Shown: positions 1 to 13,500 of the stretch, piece after piece
Numbering within the stretch: position 1 is the first letter of the stretch
How the letters are laid out: the number at the start of each line of letters is the position of its first letter
NCBI GenBank assembly: GCA_031761405.1
Contig: JASEVX010000010.1
Coordinates: 35,006,753-35,070,752, forward strand
Reading direction: 5' to 3'
DNA from: Serripes groenlandicus
Lineage: Eukaryota; Mollusca; Bivalvia; Cardiida; Cardiidae
DNA: 64,000 nucleotides
Program-made: the position numbers and the translations under genes
Notes under the pieces: model-generated
Database searches by the model: none
Seen by the model: the letters and a program-made list of their open reading frames with translations, nothing else
Told to the model about the DNA's origin: nothing

Positions 1-1317
1 TGTATTTGTAATGCATCTTTGGCGAGCATGAATTATTTGCACTTATTCATTTTGAGGAGAAATATCATGATATTTACTGATGATTTAAGTTCTGCTGTCA
101 ATTAGCCTTAAGTGATTTGGAACTAATTGTCATTGGGGTATGTTTTACGTGTGATACGGTAACCTATTGGAAGTGTTCGGGTCGGAACTGTTTCGCACAG
201 ACTTGTGACCAGCTTTCTATCAATAGGTTACCTTGTGCCGGACTCAATCACATCGGCCAATTTCTTGTCAATTTCCCCCCTAGTTATCCTTATTTTCGAA
301 GTCTTCACATGTTTTTCATAAGCGTCTGACGGGTTCCACTTAATATTTCTTGCTCTTGTGCACATATACTGAGAGTCGACAATTTCAGATCGTCGTATCT
401 AATTCGTTTATCATCAGAAAGAATTATAAGAAATCAATAAATATGTGCGAATAGCGAAACTCATCTCGTCAATATGTGCACATTTGTATTCATTAATGCT
501 GCATAATCAGCTCTTGATTTCCCTGAAACTGCCGATGCAAGTTGTTATCTTTGTCATGCCTTACATCCGAGTAAATCGCCCTCCTCTGTGCAATACCATG
601 ATGTAACACAGCAATGTTGTAACTCAGTATTATCTATATTGCGCAGTTGGTCCATGGGGCCGTTTTATCAAAGGTCCTAAGGCCGGTCTTAGTTAGGACC
701 AGATTGATAAAACGGGGCCCTGGTTTGCATGACTGTTCATCGTTCAATCCTGCGATTCGCAGATTGTGGATTTGTTCCTTCTCCGCATGGGTGTTTAAGA
801 TACATAATGCACATATAATTACTACGAGTCAGGCATCCAATTCAATCAAAAATCATAATTAATTAAAGTAAAATAAAGTGAATTTATTCATTCATTTTCA
901 TTCATATCTTAGCTTATTTAAGGGCATCATCAAAACATAAATGGAGATTATCATTTTAATTATCATACTAGCAAAACATGTCTTTATTTGGTATAAGGCT
1001 TGATCGGTTCATATACTGCCATGCAAGGCCGATACATATAACATTAACTACAAAGTCAATGTGCAATACATACCCTAGTAATCAACATAATCTTACTATA
1101 AATTTATGAATTCGTGCGATAACAATAATTACCTGCGAGTTGTATTAGGGCGAGTTTTAATAGGGGCGAGTTGTATTTTGGCGTGTTTTACTTAGTGCAG
1201 ATAGATTTATATATAAGTGTGATAACAAACCGTATGCGCGAGGTGTATTAGAACAAGTTTAATTTTGAGTGAGTTATCTTCGTGGCGAGTTGTCGAGTTA
1301 TTCATGTTATATTACAG
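1..1317. other. 5' flank or intron of sulfotransferase copy 1, no exon seen
   Basis: No exon is supported here. From about position 80 the sequence aligns by eye with 31590-32604, so this is the left end of copy 1 of the duplicated block. The first coding exon, seen for copy 2 at 30624, would lie upstream of the window for copy 1. The short open frame at 117-329 has no recognisable protein content, and its counterpart in copy 2 is not preserved as a frame. A palindromic repeat sits at 656-720. Confidence 0.6.
656..720. repeat. 65-bp palindromic repeat (MITE-like hairpin)
   Basis: The ends are inverted: GGGGCCGTTTTATCA on the left and TGATAAAACGGGGCCC on the right. A second inner inverted pair, GGTCCTAA and TTAGGACC, flanks the centre. 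The same hairpin is present at the equivalent place in copy 2 (32045-32110), so it predates the duplication. Confidence 0.75.
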
Positions 1318-1513
1318 GTACCATGGACGTATGATGAACGTTTCAAGAACCCTTGTTGGTATGAGAAAGATGTTCTTCACTGCCTACCATACGTTTTCAT
1401 CATCGGAGTGAGGAAATGTGGAACTACAGCCTTATATAACTATCTGATTAAACACCCCGAATCGATACGTCGTCATAATAAGGAGCCGCAATTCTTTTCC
1501 GGAAGCGGAAATA
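1318..1513 (+). CDS. Copy 1 exon with 5'-PAPS-binding loop
   Basis: Acceptor ATTACAG, donor GTAAGT. It enters in phase 0 with VPWTYDERFKNPCW and leaves in phase 1. It contains the PAPS loop GVRKCGTTAL and the segment EPQFFSG, a position conserved in this sulfotransferase group. It differs from copy 2 at 9 of 65 residues. Confidence 0.9.
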
Positions 1514-4500
1514 GTAAGTTTATTTAAGACCTGCCCTTACATGTTTTGCATATATATAGACAAGATATTTATATAGATTATAGAATTTACCGGATATGCG
1601 ATGAATAATTGAATAATTGGAGTGTTTAGTGCCGGTAGTGATGGGATTTAAGATATATCACGACCAGTTCACCTATGGTGGCGTTTCAGGTGTTTTGGGG
1701 AGTGGATAACACGAGAAGTTGTTACAACAATCTTCGCAGGTAACGGGCTATTTTTCCGAATAGACCATTTAGCTCACTGTTTAATGGCTAACTAGCCACA
1801 ATGCCTTTTATAAATCATCGGAAGATATGAACGGCCGAGCCTGGGTTCAAACCTACGATATAAACATAGTGTACTTTTTATGGCAAGAGCTTTTAATTTC
1901 GAATGAAATGTCAGTTTAGATCAAAATAAGTTATTAATGCAATCTCAATAAATTATATTTCCGGTTTTATTTCAAAGATGGCGGATAAAATATTTGATAA
2001 AGCCTAATTTTGCTTCTGCAGACACTATTAGCCTCATATATATGTCAATAACAGTTCTTCGTATCCTGGTTAAAGGAAAGTATATTTTATAAACAAAAAC
2101 CTCATAAGCTTTTATTGCAAAAATCGTCACTCCCTGTTATGATTGAGGAGATTTAGATATGAGCCATCCCACGGGAAATCCAACATTTTGCACTCTGCGT
2201 AAAGTATCGACCCGGATCAGCCGAAGCATGCTGCGCAGGCTAATCCAGGCAGACACTTTTCGATCCCTGTGGATGTTCTGTTTTAGGAATCATTACTCTA
2301 TACCTCTATAACCATGAGACGGAATGTGTCGGCCCGGAATAGCATGCGCGGACTGTGCAGGCCGATCTGGGTCGATACATTACGCAGAGTCCATAATGTT
2401 GGTTTCCTCATGGAACGGCTCATATACAAAATAATAACGTACCTCCATAACACACGGGTAGCAAAGAAGATTAGCAGAAAATCCATGCACTTTGTGATGA
2501 AAACATTACAGCTGCTATGAATGGTTGTCAGCTCATTAGCCATTTGAAAATTGAAAATGGTGATTATTTCTCAAGTTGGCTACCATCTCTGGTTTTCAAT
2601 TACATTTGTTCATTAATACTGTTCCTAGCTGATCGAAGAAAAACAGTATTAAAATCAAATAATGTTTTGTGTTAATTACAACATCTTTCTTTATGCAAAT
2701 GTAAGATGTTCATCATATCCGGTTTTGAATGCACTTTCCTCACTTATGCTCGTCAAAATTGATCGAATATGACCAGTATCGAAATCAAATCATGTTTGTG
2801 TGAAATCTCAAACATATTTCTTTAAGAAAAAAACATAACATGCTATCAACCCTTGAATACTATGATGTGGCCTCTTCTATCCTAGTTGCAATGACAGTAT
2901 GTTCTATATAGATCCCAATAATTGTGTCAGTCAAATGTTGAAGTGACCAGTCATGCTGTTATTGTCCATCAAGAAACTCCATAACTTTGAGGGAAGTTTT
3001 TAGTGCTGTCCAAGATTTTGTGTTGAGTGCATTGTCATCAAAATCTTCAAGTTTCTTTATCAGAATATATTTTCCCCATTCTGGTAAATAAAACATATAG
3101 TTTGTATTTAATGATAACTTCTAATATTTATTGTTTTCACCAAATGGCACAGTTGCAGTGGGTACACCAAAGCTAAACCGTTGAATTTTCTGTGTCTGTT
3201 TGGCGAGAATAAATTGATACTAATTCTGATTTCTGAGAAATACACTGTTTTCATTGTCACTTAAAGCAGCCAATATTTATGGCGCAAAAGAGAAGGTCAC
3301 AATATCGACCGATCTTTGCGAACCTGTGTCTTATCGTCTTCATCAAAACTTCTGTTTTTGATCCAAGCGAAGATTGACTCAATTTCTGTTCAAAGAAATG
3401 TAATTGTTTTGTCTCTTTTTGTTACCAAAGCTTTGTTAGATAATTGTTAAAAATGTAACAAAGTGTATCCACACAATAGTTATTACCTTAAACAGAGGCA
3501 GGTTTCAACCTCGGACGAGTGGTTATCGTCAGGGTTTTGGAACCAGTTGTCCCGGGTACGATCCCTGGTTGCGGTGCGACTGTTATATTGGAGTGCCCTT
3601 TTGTTTACCCAGAGATCATAAATATATGAACTGTCGTCGATATGAATGAAATAATGTAAAACGCAAATACATGCATTGAACATGGTCGAGAAACAAAGAG
3701 TGCTAGAGATTCAAGAACGTATCGCTCTCGACCGACAGTACTTATACCTTAACAAACACAATTGCCCTGGCACGGGTATTATTATTAGTATAACACTCTT
3801 GAATCGATAGATGTTCACAGTCTTTTCAAGGAGGATTTTTTAACTATGACCAGAGTATTGCCGAGTAAAATGTAAGCGAAATATACATTCGATAATTGAT
3901 CATTACGTTGATGGAAATAGGAACCGGAAATAGAATAACTGACACCGAAAGTTTTTCATTTTGTATCTATCAATAGGTAGTTTGTGGATAGAAACTGTGT
4001 TTAGAATCGTATTCAGAGCATCATTGAAATATCAGTCTGCAGACTGTTGGTCGTTGATTACCTAGGTACATGTAAGACATATTGGAATATTAACGGGAGT
4101 TGATCGTATTAAGCTTGCATCCATTTCAATCCAAAAAATAGTGTCAAGTCAATCAGGATATATGGACCAAAGTTCATGCTTTCATCACGAAAGGCACACA
4201 TTTTAAAAAAGAACTTATTAATCTGCTGGACTAAAACACGAATAGTACTTTTAATTATTTAGATACAACACAACTATTAAAACAATTGAAGTAACATGTG
4301 TTGATGTATTGATCAAGTCACGAATGTCGAATAGACATGCTGGCAAGTTGTTGTCAATTTACGAGGTCGAGCTGCGATAGCTCAGTCAGTAACGACGAGG
4401 ACGCGTTTTGTGTGGCCATAATTTCCGTCCTTTTAGTCATGTGCATGGATTAGTGTCGATCCTTTCAGTGATTGATTAGTGAATTACCTATATATGTACA

Positions 4501-7500
4501 TGTATGCCTTTACTTACTGATTGCTTACGTTTTACGTAGTCAACACGCGACAGTTAAATATGCAAATACTATATCTTCTATCCGAACCTTTAATCTCATG
4601 GATCAAATCACTGCTGTTTTGCTTTAGGGTTATTTCCATACCACACATTTGTACACAATCACTCCTCGGTTAGTATATATGAAACATGCATGAAATCAAT
4701 GTTCTGTACCCAAAGATAGTTAAAGACAGTATAAGACGTTTAACTTTCACTGAAAGATTTAACTAAACAACATAACTAATGCATTTGTGCCGTTATAGAT
4801 GTATACCAATGTGTGGTATCTTGTTTCTTTACAGTAAATAAAACGGATGATATATATTCTTACGTAAGAATGTTTTCCGATGCCTCAAAGGAAATTGAAC
4901 AACATTCATATGATGACAAATCAACGAGATACGTAAACAAATTTATCTTCTGTAAGTATTCCGATCATTTAAGACATTATAACACGATGATGCAGGTACA
5001 ATTCCATAAAAGCAAGTCAGGAGTAAGATTTGCATAATAAGAAATTACTCCATCAATTATGTATCATCAGACCAGTGAAATACGTAACATGATCGGATTA
5101 AAAAAAATGATATAACAGAATCTAGTAAACAAAAACAACAGATTGCCGAATAGAAGGGAAACAATACATATGGTGCATACAATACTGTTTGTTTCAGATG
5201 TTTCGTTTTCATTGTTCAGATGATTTCGACGCTCCTTTCCGTGGCCAGTTTCGGCAAGAAACAGTTACTAGCTAAGTACTGGTTTGTTTACCCAGATATC
5301 ATAAATAAATCCTGCCGCCATGATAACACTAACATAATTTTGAAAACCGCGTAAAACAAACTACGAAACTACATTTTGAGCGAAGTTAGCTATGCTCAGT
5401 CACTCGAAGTTACAAAGTTTCTCGAGACAAAATAAACAAACAAACTTGAAGCAATTGAAAAGATCGGAGAGAATGATAGACTATGGCGGTACTGATATGT
5501 TAAACTTGACGCGATTTTAAAGATCGGAGAGAATGGTGGACTATGATGTATCTAGAACGTAAAGCTAAACGTAATTATAAAGATCGGAGAGATTGGTGGA
5601 CTGTGAAGGTACTGCATGGTATGTACAACTGAACGCGATTATAACGATCGGAGAGAATAGTGGACTGTGACGTACTGGTATGTAAAAATTGACTCGATTA
5701 TAAAGATCGGAGAGAATGGTGGACTGTGAAGGTACTGGTATATAAAACTTGACGTGATTGTAAAGATCGGAGAAAATGGTGGACTATGATGTATCTAGAA
5801 CGTAAAGCTAAACGTAATTATAAAGATCGGAGAGATTGGTGGACTCTGAAGGTACTGCATGGTATGTACAACTGAACGCGATTATAACGATCGGAGAGAA
5901 TAGTGGACTGTGACGTACTGGTATGTAAAAATTGACTCGATTATAAAGATCGGAGAGAATGGTGGACTGTGAAGGTACTGGTATATAAAACTTGACGTGA
6001 TTGTAAAGATCGGAGAAAATGGTTGACTATGACGGTACTGGTAAGTAAAATTTAACGCGATTGTAAATATCGGAGATTATAGTGACCTATGACGTTACTG
6101 GTATGTAAAACTTGACGCGAGTGTTAAGATCGGAGAGAATGGTGGACTGTGACGGTATTGTTATGTAAAACTTGACGCGATTGTAAAGATAGGAGAGAAT
6201 GTTGGACTATGACGGTACTGGTATGTAAAACGTGATGCGAGTGTAAATATCGGAGAGAATGGTGGACTATGACGGTACTGGTATTTAAAACGTGACGCGA
6301 TTGTAGAGATAGGAGAGAATAGTGAACTATGACGGTACTGGTGTATAAAACTTAACTCGATTGTTAAGATCGAAGAGAATTGTTGAAGAGAGTGGAGGAC
6401 TGTGACTTTACTAGTGTGTACATCTTAAATTAGGCAACAATTGGAGAGATTAATGGATTATGTCGGTACTGGTATGTAAAACATGACGCGATTGCAAAGA
6501 TCGGAGAGATTGATGGACTGTGACGGTTATGGTATGTTAAACTTTACGCGTTTGTAAAGATCGGAGAAAATTGTGGACTGTGACGGTACTGGTATGTTAA
6601 ATTCGACGCGTTTGGAAAGTTCGGAGAGAATGTTGGACTGTGACGGTACTGTTATGTTAAACTTGACGCGATTGTAAAGATCGGAGAGATTGGTGGACTT
6701 TGACGGTATTGGTATGTAAAACTACTTGACGCGATTGTAAAGATCGGAGAGAATGGTAGACTATCATGGTACGTGTGACGAAACTGTTATGTAAAACTTG
6801 ACGCGATTGTAAAGTTTTGAGAGAATGGTTGACTGTGACGGTACTGTTATGTTAAACTTGACGCGATTGTAAAGATCGGAGAGATTGGTGGACTGTGACG
6901 GTATTGGTATGTAAAACTACTTGACGCGATTGTAAAGATCGGAGAGAATGGCAGACTATCATGTTACGTGTGACGGAACTGTTATGTAAAACTTGACGCG
7001 ACTGTAAAGGTCGGAGAGAATGGTTGACTGGTATCTAAAACTTGTCGTAATTGTAAATATCGGAGAGAATGGTGAACTGTGATTTTACTGGTATTCACAA
7101 CTTGACTCGATTGTAAAGATCGGAGAGAATAGTGGACTATGACGGTATTGGTATGTAAAACTTGACGCAATTTTAAAGATCTGCGAGAATGGTGGACTTT
7201 GACGTTACTGGCATGTACAATTTGACGCAATAGTAAAGAAAGGTGAGAATGGTGGACTGTGACGTTACTGGCATGTAAAACTTGACGTGAGTGTAAATAT
7301 TGGAGAGTGGTTGACTGTAACAGTACTGGAATGTAAAACTTGTCGCGATTGTAAATATTAGTGAGTATGGTGGACTGTGACCGTACTGGTATCTAAATAG
7401 GGATAGGATAAATAGAAATTTACGTTATTGTTTGTGTTGTAATTCTAATGACATTGAGGACTGCTTTCATTTTATATGTGTATGCTTAACTTTTAACAAT

Positions 7501-10500
7501 TTACGTAAACAATATATCCCTAAACACTATTATAAAAAGCCGTCAACGTTCAAATTTCTCGATTTGCTCAAATGTAAAAACAAAGTTACAGTATGCAACG
7601 TAGCTAAGTTTATAAAAGAAGCCTTAAAACAAAGATCGTTAACATTGCCATAATTGGATTTCACACTGAACTATATTTGAAATTATTTTATTTTCTTCTC
7701 TCTAAAAAGTAATGTGAATTGTTTGTCCTCTAAGTCTTGTAGTAAACTCTTTTTTTTTCTCCTTTCGTTTTTTCTTTTTTCTTTTTGTATTTCTATTCCG
7801 TTCGTGTTCATGTTTTCATGTGACGTAATGTGTATATTTTGTACTTTGTGTGTGATTGTATGACGATGTACTATGTATAAGTCAAAAGAAAATAAACTCT
7901 GTTCTGTTCTGTTCTGTTCTGTTCTAAAACTTGAAGCGATTGTAATGATCGGAGAGAATGGTGGACTGTGACTGTACTGGTATTTAAAACTTGACGCGAT
8001 TGTAATGATCTGAGAGAATGGTGGACTGTGACGGTACTGGCATGTAAAACTTGACGCGATTGTAAATATCGGAGAGAATGGTGCACTGTGACGATACTGG
8101 TATGTACAAATTGAAGCAAGTGTAAAGATTGGAGAGAATGGTGGACTGTGACGTTACTGGTATGTAAAACTTTACATGATTGTAAAGATGGGAGAGAATG
8201 GTGGACTGTGATGGTACTGGCATGTACAACTTGACGCGAGTGTACATATTGGAGAGGATGGTGGCCTATGACGGTACTGGTATGTAAAACTTGACGCGAT
8301 TGCAAAGATCGAAGAAAATGGTGGATGTGACAGTACTGGTATGTAAAACTGTGCTTGCTGCTGTTCCAGGAGATTGTGCACAACGCTCGAAGCTACTATT
8401 TTTTTTATTCTAGACAAGCAAACTCGACTTCATTCTAGTACATTCTAGTTATATTAAATACTTCGATATGAAACAAAAACATTATAAAAGATATATATAT
8501 TCATGAATAAGGGCAATCCACCGTGACCGACGGAAAACCCCGAATTAGCAAACGAGGTTCATGTTCATTCGGAATGATGGAATGTTTGTGAAGAAGTATA
8601 TTCCCTGGTACACATCTCTGTCTCTGGCCAGATACAGTGACTCGGACGATTATTACTACCTGTAAACCTCATAGGTAAGACTTCAACTACTTGACAACGA
8701 TCACTGTTCATTCACTGTTCAGAAGAGCCGACCCAATAATGAAATTATTTATTTGTGAAATCATCGCATTTGAATAATCAATGATTTAAAAGTGCGTTTT
8801 AACAATAATTAATTGTAATCACGACGACTGTACACTTAAGCGTGACTTATCAATTATAGGCTTGTACATTGATTTCCGAGACACGAATTGTCATACTGCA
8901 AAGAACTTAAATTCAATAAGAACTTCTCAAAGAATGTCCCTATGGGAAATTCATCGTGACAGTCACGAGTGCTTCAAAACCCAGGATAACCAAATTCAAA
9001 TCTTCTTGAAAACAACTCAGCTACGGCGGATACCTTAAATGGAATCACATACAATTTATTCTAAATATATGAGTCAATCCAAGAGAAAAACAACAAATTG
9101 GACTCCGCACAGAGTAATCTATTCCGACAAATTCCGTCTCAGGGGGAATAGAGGATTAGAATACAGATTCCTGAAACAGAAAATCCACATGAGGCGAAAA
9201 GTGTATGTTCGGGTTAGCCTGCTTAGCATGCTTAGGCTGATCCGGTTCGATGCTTTACGCATATTTAATAGTGCTAGTTGTCACGTGGAACGGCCAATAT
9301 ACATTTACCATAACAGGTGATGGCAGTACGACTTATTTAAATTTGAACCACGGTTGGTATAGGATGCCAGGGAATGTTGGTTTAAAGGAACCCAAATACG
9401 TTATCCTGGATTATATCCACAAGTTTTTACCAAAAGCCAAACTCATAATGGCTATCAGGGATCCTGTGGATAGGTGAGCTGTTTATTAATTAGTATGTGT
9501 GTATACTTTTTTATGTTCGTATACATTTGCAAACATTCTAGATCCCGATCATCAAGCACACACCCACAATATGATCTAGCTCTTCACTGCTCGCCAAATA
9601 TTCGCAGAAGGTTTCAAGACCCTTCTCTAAATCGGTATATATTTGGGTCCATTTGGATCTTTAGCATGGAAGTACAGGCATATTTTCCCCTCTTGTACTA
9701 ATAACTTAAAAGTTGGTTTTCCTGAAGCAAAGTTTATTTACACTTGACATAAATACGTGAAGATTGACTTTCCTTTAGAACTGCTTTGGTCATTAATGTT
9801 TTCAAAAAAGATCCATAATTCGAAGTTCTTCATACTCACTCCCGCTTCACGCAACCACATGGGTAGGCTTTAGTTATTACCATGCCCGTACGTCTGTATG
9901 TCTGTCCGTCCGGTCTATATGATCAGCATTGAAACATCAAACACGCATACTTTTCATAAGCGTTTCTCATGATTTGAGAATATGGCATTGGCTCAAGTAT
10001 AAGAAATACACAGTTTGAATACGTGCAACCGTGTGCCACGTCATGTTAAATAATTGAAGTTTAACGCCATTTTCAAAGGTATTACGGTTATATCTGCAGC
10101 ACCCAGTTTACTAAACATGAGTTTTCTGACGTCCCCGAGCCTGTTCTCCGCGCAGCATTCTTAACATGCTATATGCTATCGTCCAACATAGACTTTTTGC
10201 TAGTCAAAATGACTTGCGAATGCCCGGAAAGAATGAAAGACCGAGCTAAGATTCCACCCTAAGACCACTGCTTTAATAGCTTACATCGCTACCTACTGAA
10301 CTTTAGTGGCTTGATCTAAGCTGTTAGGAAAAGTATAGTTGTGTATAGTTTATCCTTAGATGTTTTCATTTATTTACTCATTATTTCAACATTGGGTCAT
10401 TAGTGTCAACATTTGGTCATTAATTTCAACATTGGGTCATTAATTTTAACATTGGGTCATAAGTTTCAATATTGGGTCATTAGTTTCAAGATCGTGTCAT

Positions 10501-13500
10501 TGTGTCGTTTCAGATTGTATTCCGACTATTATTTCACATTTAAAAGAGATGAGGATGTCAAAGATAAGGCGAGTCCGCAGCATTTTCATGAGGTTGTTGT
10601 GAAAACAATACAAGATTACCGACTGTGTTTGAACGCCCATTCATTGCGCTTTTGCGTTTACAACAAGGACCTGTTTAATCATGATGAACCCTTGTTCAGA
10701 TACGGGGTAACTACATATAAGTTTATTACAATATTTTACAATATTTTACAATATACAATATACCACGAAAATATATGTTTCGATGCTGAGTATGTACATA
10801 ATACATAAATGACAGCTCTGCAATATATCATACAACCTGATCAGAGGGCAACAAAAGGCGTAGCAATTAAATCAATATGAGAGAGAAATTGAGAATAAGA
10901 GAAAAAGAATGAAGTATATAGAGGAAAATGAGACATTTGTTAAATAATAACGATTCAGATATAGTAATTATGTTAATGTTTTACCAATGTGCCTAGCAGT
11001 TCATAAAATAATTTTAGATACCATACCGATGGGTATTTGCTGTTGGTACCAAAAGCACACATCAAACAACTGTTCACAAACTACTTTGGTTTATAGACGC
11101 TTCTGTCTACTTGGTTAGATTCTGATATAAGGGGTACCAATGTGTTCCTTGTCTCCTTGGTTAGATTCTGATAAGGGGTACCAATGTGTACCTTGTCTAT
11201 TTGAGTAGATTCTGATAAGGGGAACCAGTTTAAACTTTGTTTACTTGGTTATATTCTGATAAATTGTTCCAATTTGTTCCTTGTCAATATGTACTTGTTA
11301 ATATAAGGGGTGTTCCTTGTTTACGTGTGTAGAATTTGATAGGGAGTACCAGTGTGTACCTTGTCTACATGTGTAGCGTCTGATAAGGGGTACCAATGTG
11401 TACATTGTCTACTTGTGTAGAGTCTGATAAGGGGTACCAATGTGTACATTGTCTACGTGTGTAGAGTCTGATCAGGGGTACCAATGTGTACATTGTCTAC
11501 TTGTGTAGAGTCTGATAAGGGGTACCAATGTGTACATTGTCTACTTGTGTAGAGTCTGATAAGGTGTACCAATGTGTACCTCGTCTACTTGTGTAGAGTC
11601 TGATAAGGTGTACCAATGTGTACCTTGTCTACTTGTGTAGAGTCTGATTAGGGGTACCAATTTGTTCATTGTCTACTTTTGTAGAGTCTGATAAGGGGTA
11701 CCAATTTGTTCATTGTCTACGTTTGTAGAGTCTGATAAGAGATACCAATGTGTACATTGTTTACTTGTGTAGCGTCTAATAAGAGATACCAATGTGTACA
11801 TTGTCTACTTGTGTAGAGTCTGATAAGGGGTACCAATGTGTTCCTTATCTACTTGTGTAGAGTATGATAAGGAGTACCAATGTGTACCTTGTCTACTTGG
11901 GTAGAGTCTGATAAGGGGTACCAATTTGTTCATTTGGTAGAGTCTTATAAGGGGAACCAATTTGTTCATTGTCTACTTTTGTAGAGTCTGATAAGGGATA
12001 CCAATGTGTACCTTGTCTACTTGCGTATATTCTGATAAGGGGTACCAATGTGTACCTTGTCTACTTGTGTAGCGTCTGATAAGGGGAACCAATGTGTACC
12101 TTGTCTACTTGTGTAGAGTCTGATAAGGGGTACCAATGTGTACCTTATCTACTTGTCTATAGTCTGATAAGGGGTACCAATGTGTACATTGTCTACTTGG
12201 GTAGAGTCTGATAAGGGGTACCAATGTGTTCATTGTCTACTTGGATAGAGTCTGATAAGGGGTACCAATTTGTACCTTGTCTACATTTGTAGAGTCTGAT
12301 AAGGGGTACCAATTTGTTACTTGTCTACTTTTGTAGAGTCTGATAAGGGGAACCAATGTGTTCCTTGTCTACTTGTGAAGATACTGTTAATGGGTGCCAA
12401 TATGTGCATTGTCTACTTGTGTAGAGTCTGATAAGGGATACCAATGTGTACCTTGTCTACTTGTATATATTCTGATAAGGGGTACCAATGTGTACATTGT
12501 CTACTTGTGTAGAGTTTGATAAGGGATACCAATGTGTACCTTGTCTACTTGTATAGATTCTGATAAGGGGTACCAATGTGTACATTGTCTACTTGTGAAG
12601 ATACTGATAAGGAGTACCAGTGTGTACCTTGTCTACTTGTGTAGCGTCTGATAAGGGATTCCAATTTGTTCATTGTCTACTTGTGTAGAGTCTGATAAGG
12701 GATACCAATGTGTACCGTGTCTACTTGCGTAGATTCTGATAAGGGGTATCAATGTGTACCTTGTCTACTTGGGTAGAATCTGATAAAGGGTACCAATTTG
12801 TTCATTGGGTAGAGTCTTATAAGGGGTACCAATTTGTTCATTGTCTACTTTTGTAGAGTCTGATAATGTATCAATGTGTTCCTTGTCTACTTGTGTAGAG
12901 TCTGATAAGGGGTACCAATGTGTGCATTGTCTAATTTTGTAGAGTCTGATAAGCGGTACCAATGTGTACCTTGTCTACTTGTGTAGAGTCTGATAAGGGG
13001 TACCAATGTGTGCATTGTCTATTTGTGTAGAGTCTAATAAGGGGTACCGATGTGTACATTGTCTAATTGTGTAGAGTCTGATAAGGGGTACCAATGTGTA
13101 CATTGTCTACTTGTGTAGAGTCGGATAAGCGGTACCAATGTGTACCATTTTTACTTGAGTAGAGTCTGATAAGGGGTACCAATTTGTTCATTATCTACTT
13201 GCGTAGATTATAATAAGGGGTATCAATGTGTACCTTGTCTACTTGGGTAGAGTCTGATAAGGGGTACCAATTTGTTCATTGGGTAGAGTCTTATAAGGGG
13301 TACCAATTTGTTCATTGTCTACTTTTGTAGAGTCTGATAATGTACCAATGTGTTCCTTGTCTACTTGTGAAGATTCTGATAAGGGGTACCAAGGTGTACA
13401 TTTTCTAATTGCGTATAGTCTGATAAGGGGTACCAATGTGTACATTGTCTACTTGTGTAGAGTCTTATAAGGGGTACCGATGTGTACTTTGTCTAATTGT

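Noticed and set aside
2298..2543. Overlapping open frames on both strands at about 2300-2540
   Set aside because: They fall in a palindromic MITE, and each is a mirror of the other.
5521..7100. AGATCGGA words resembling a sequencing adapter
   Set aside because: They continue as AGATCGGAGAGAATGG and are part of a 60-bp genomic unit with ordinary variation, not the adapter.
7871..8383. 170-residue open frame on the minus strand
   Set aside because: It lies in the 60-bp satellite, where a period divisible by three gives long frames. Its end runs into the LINE tail.
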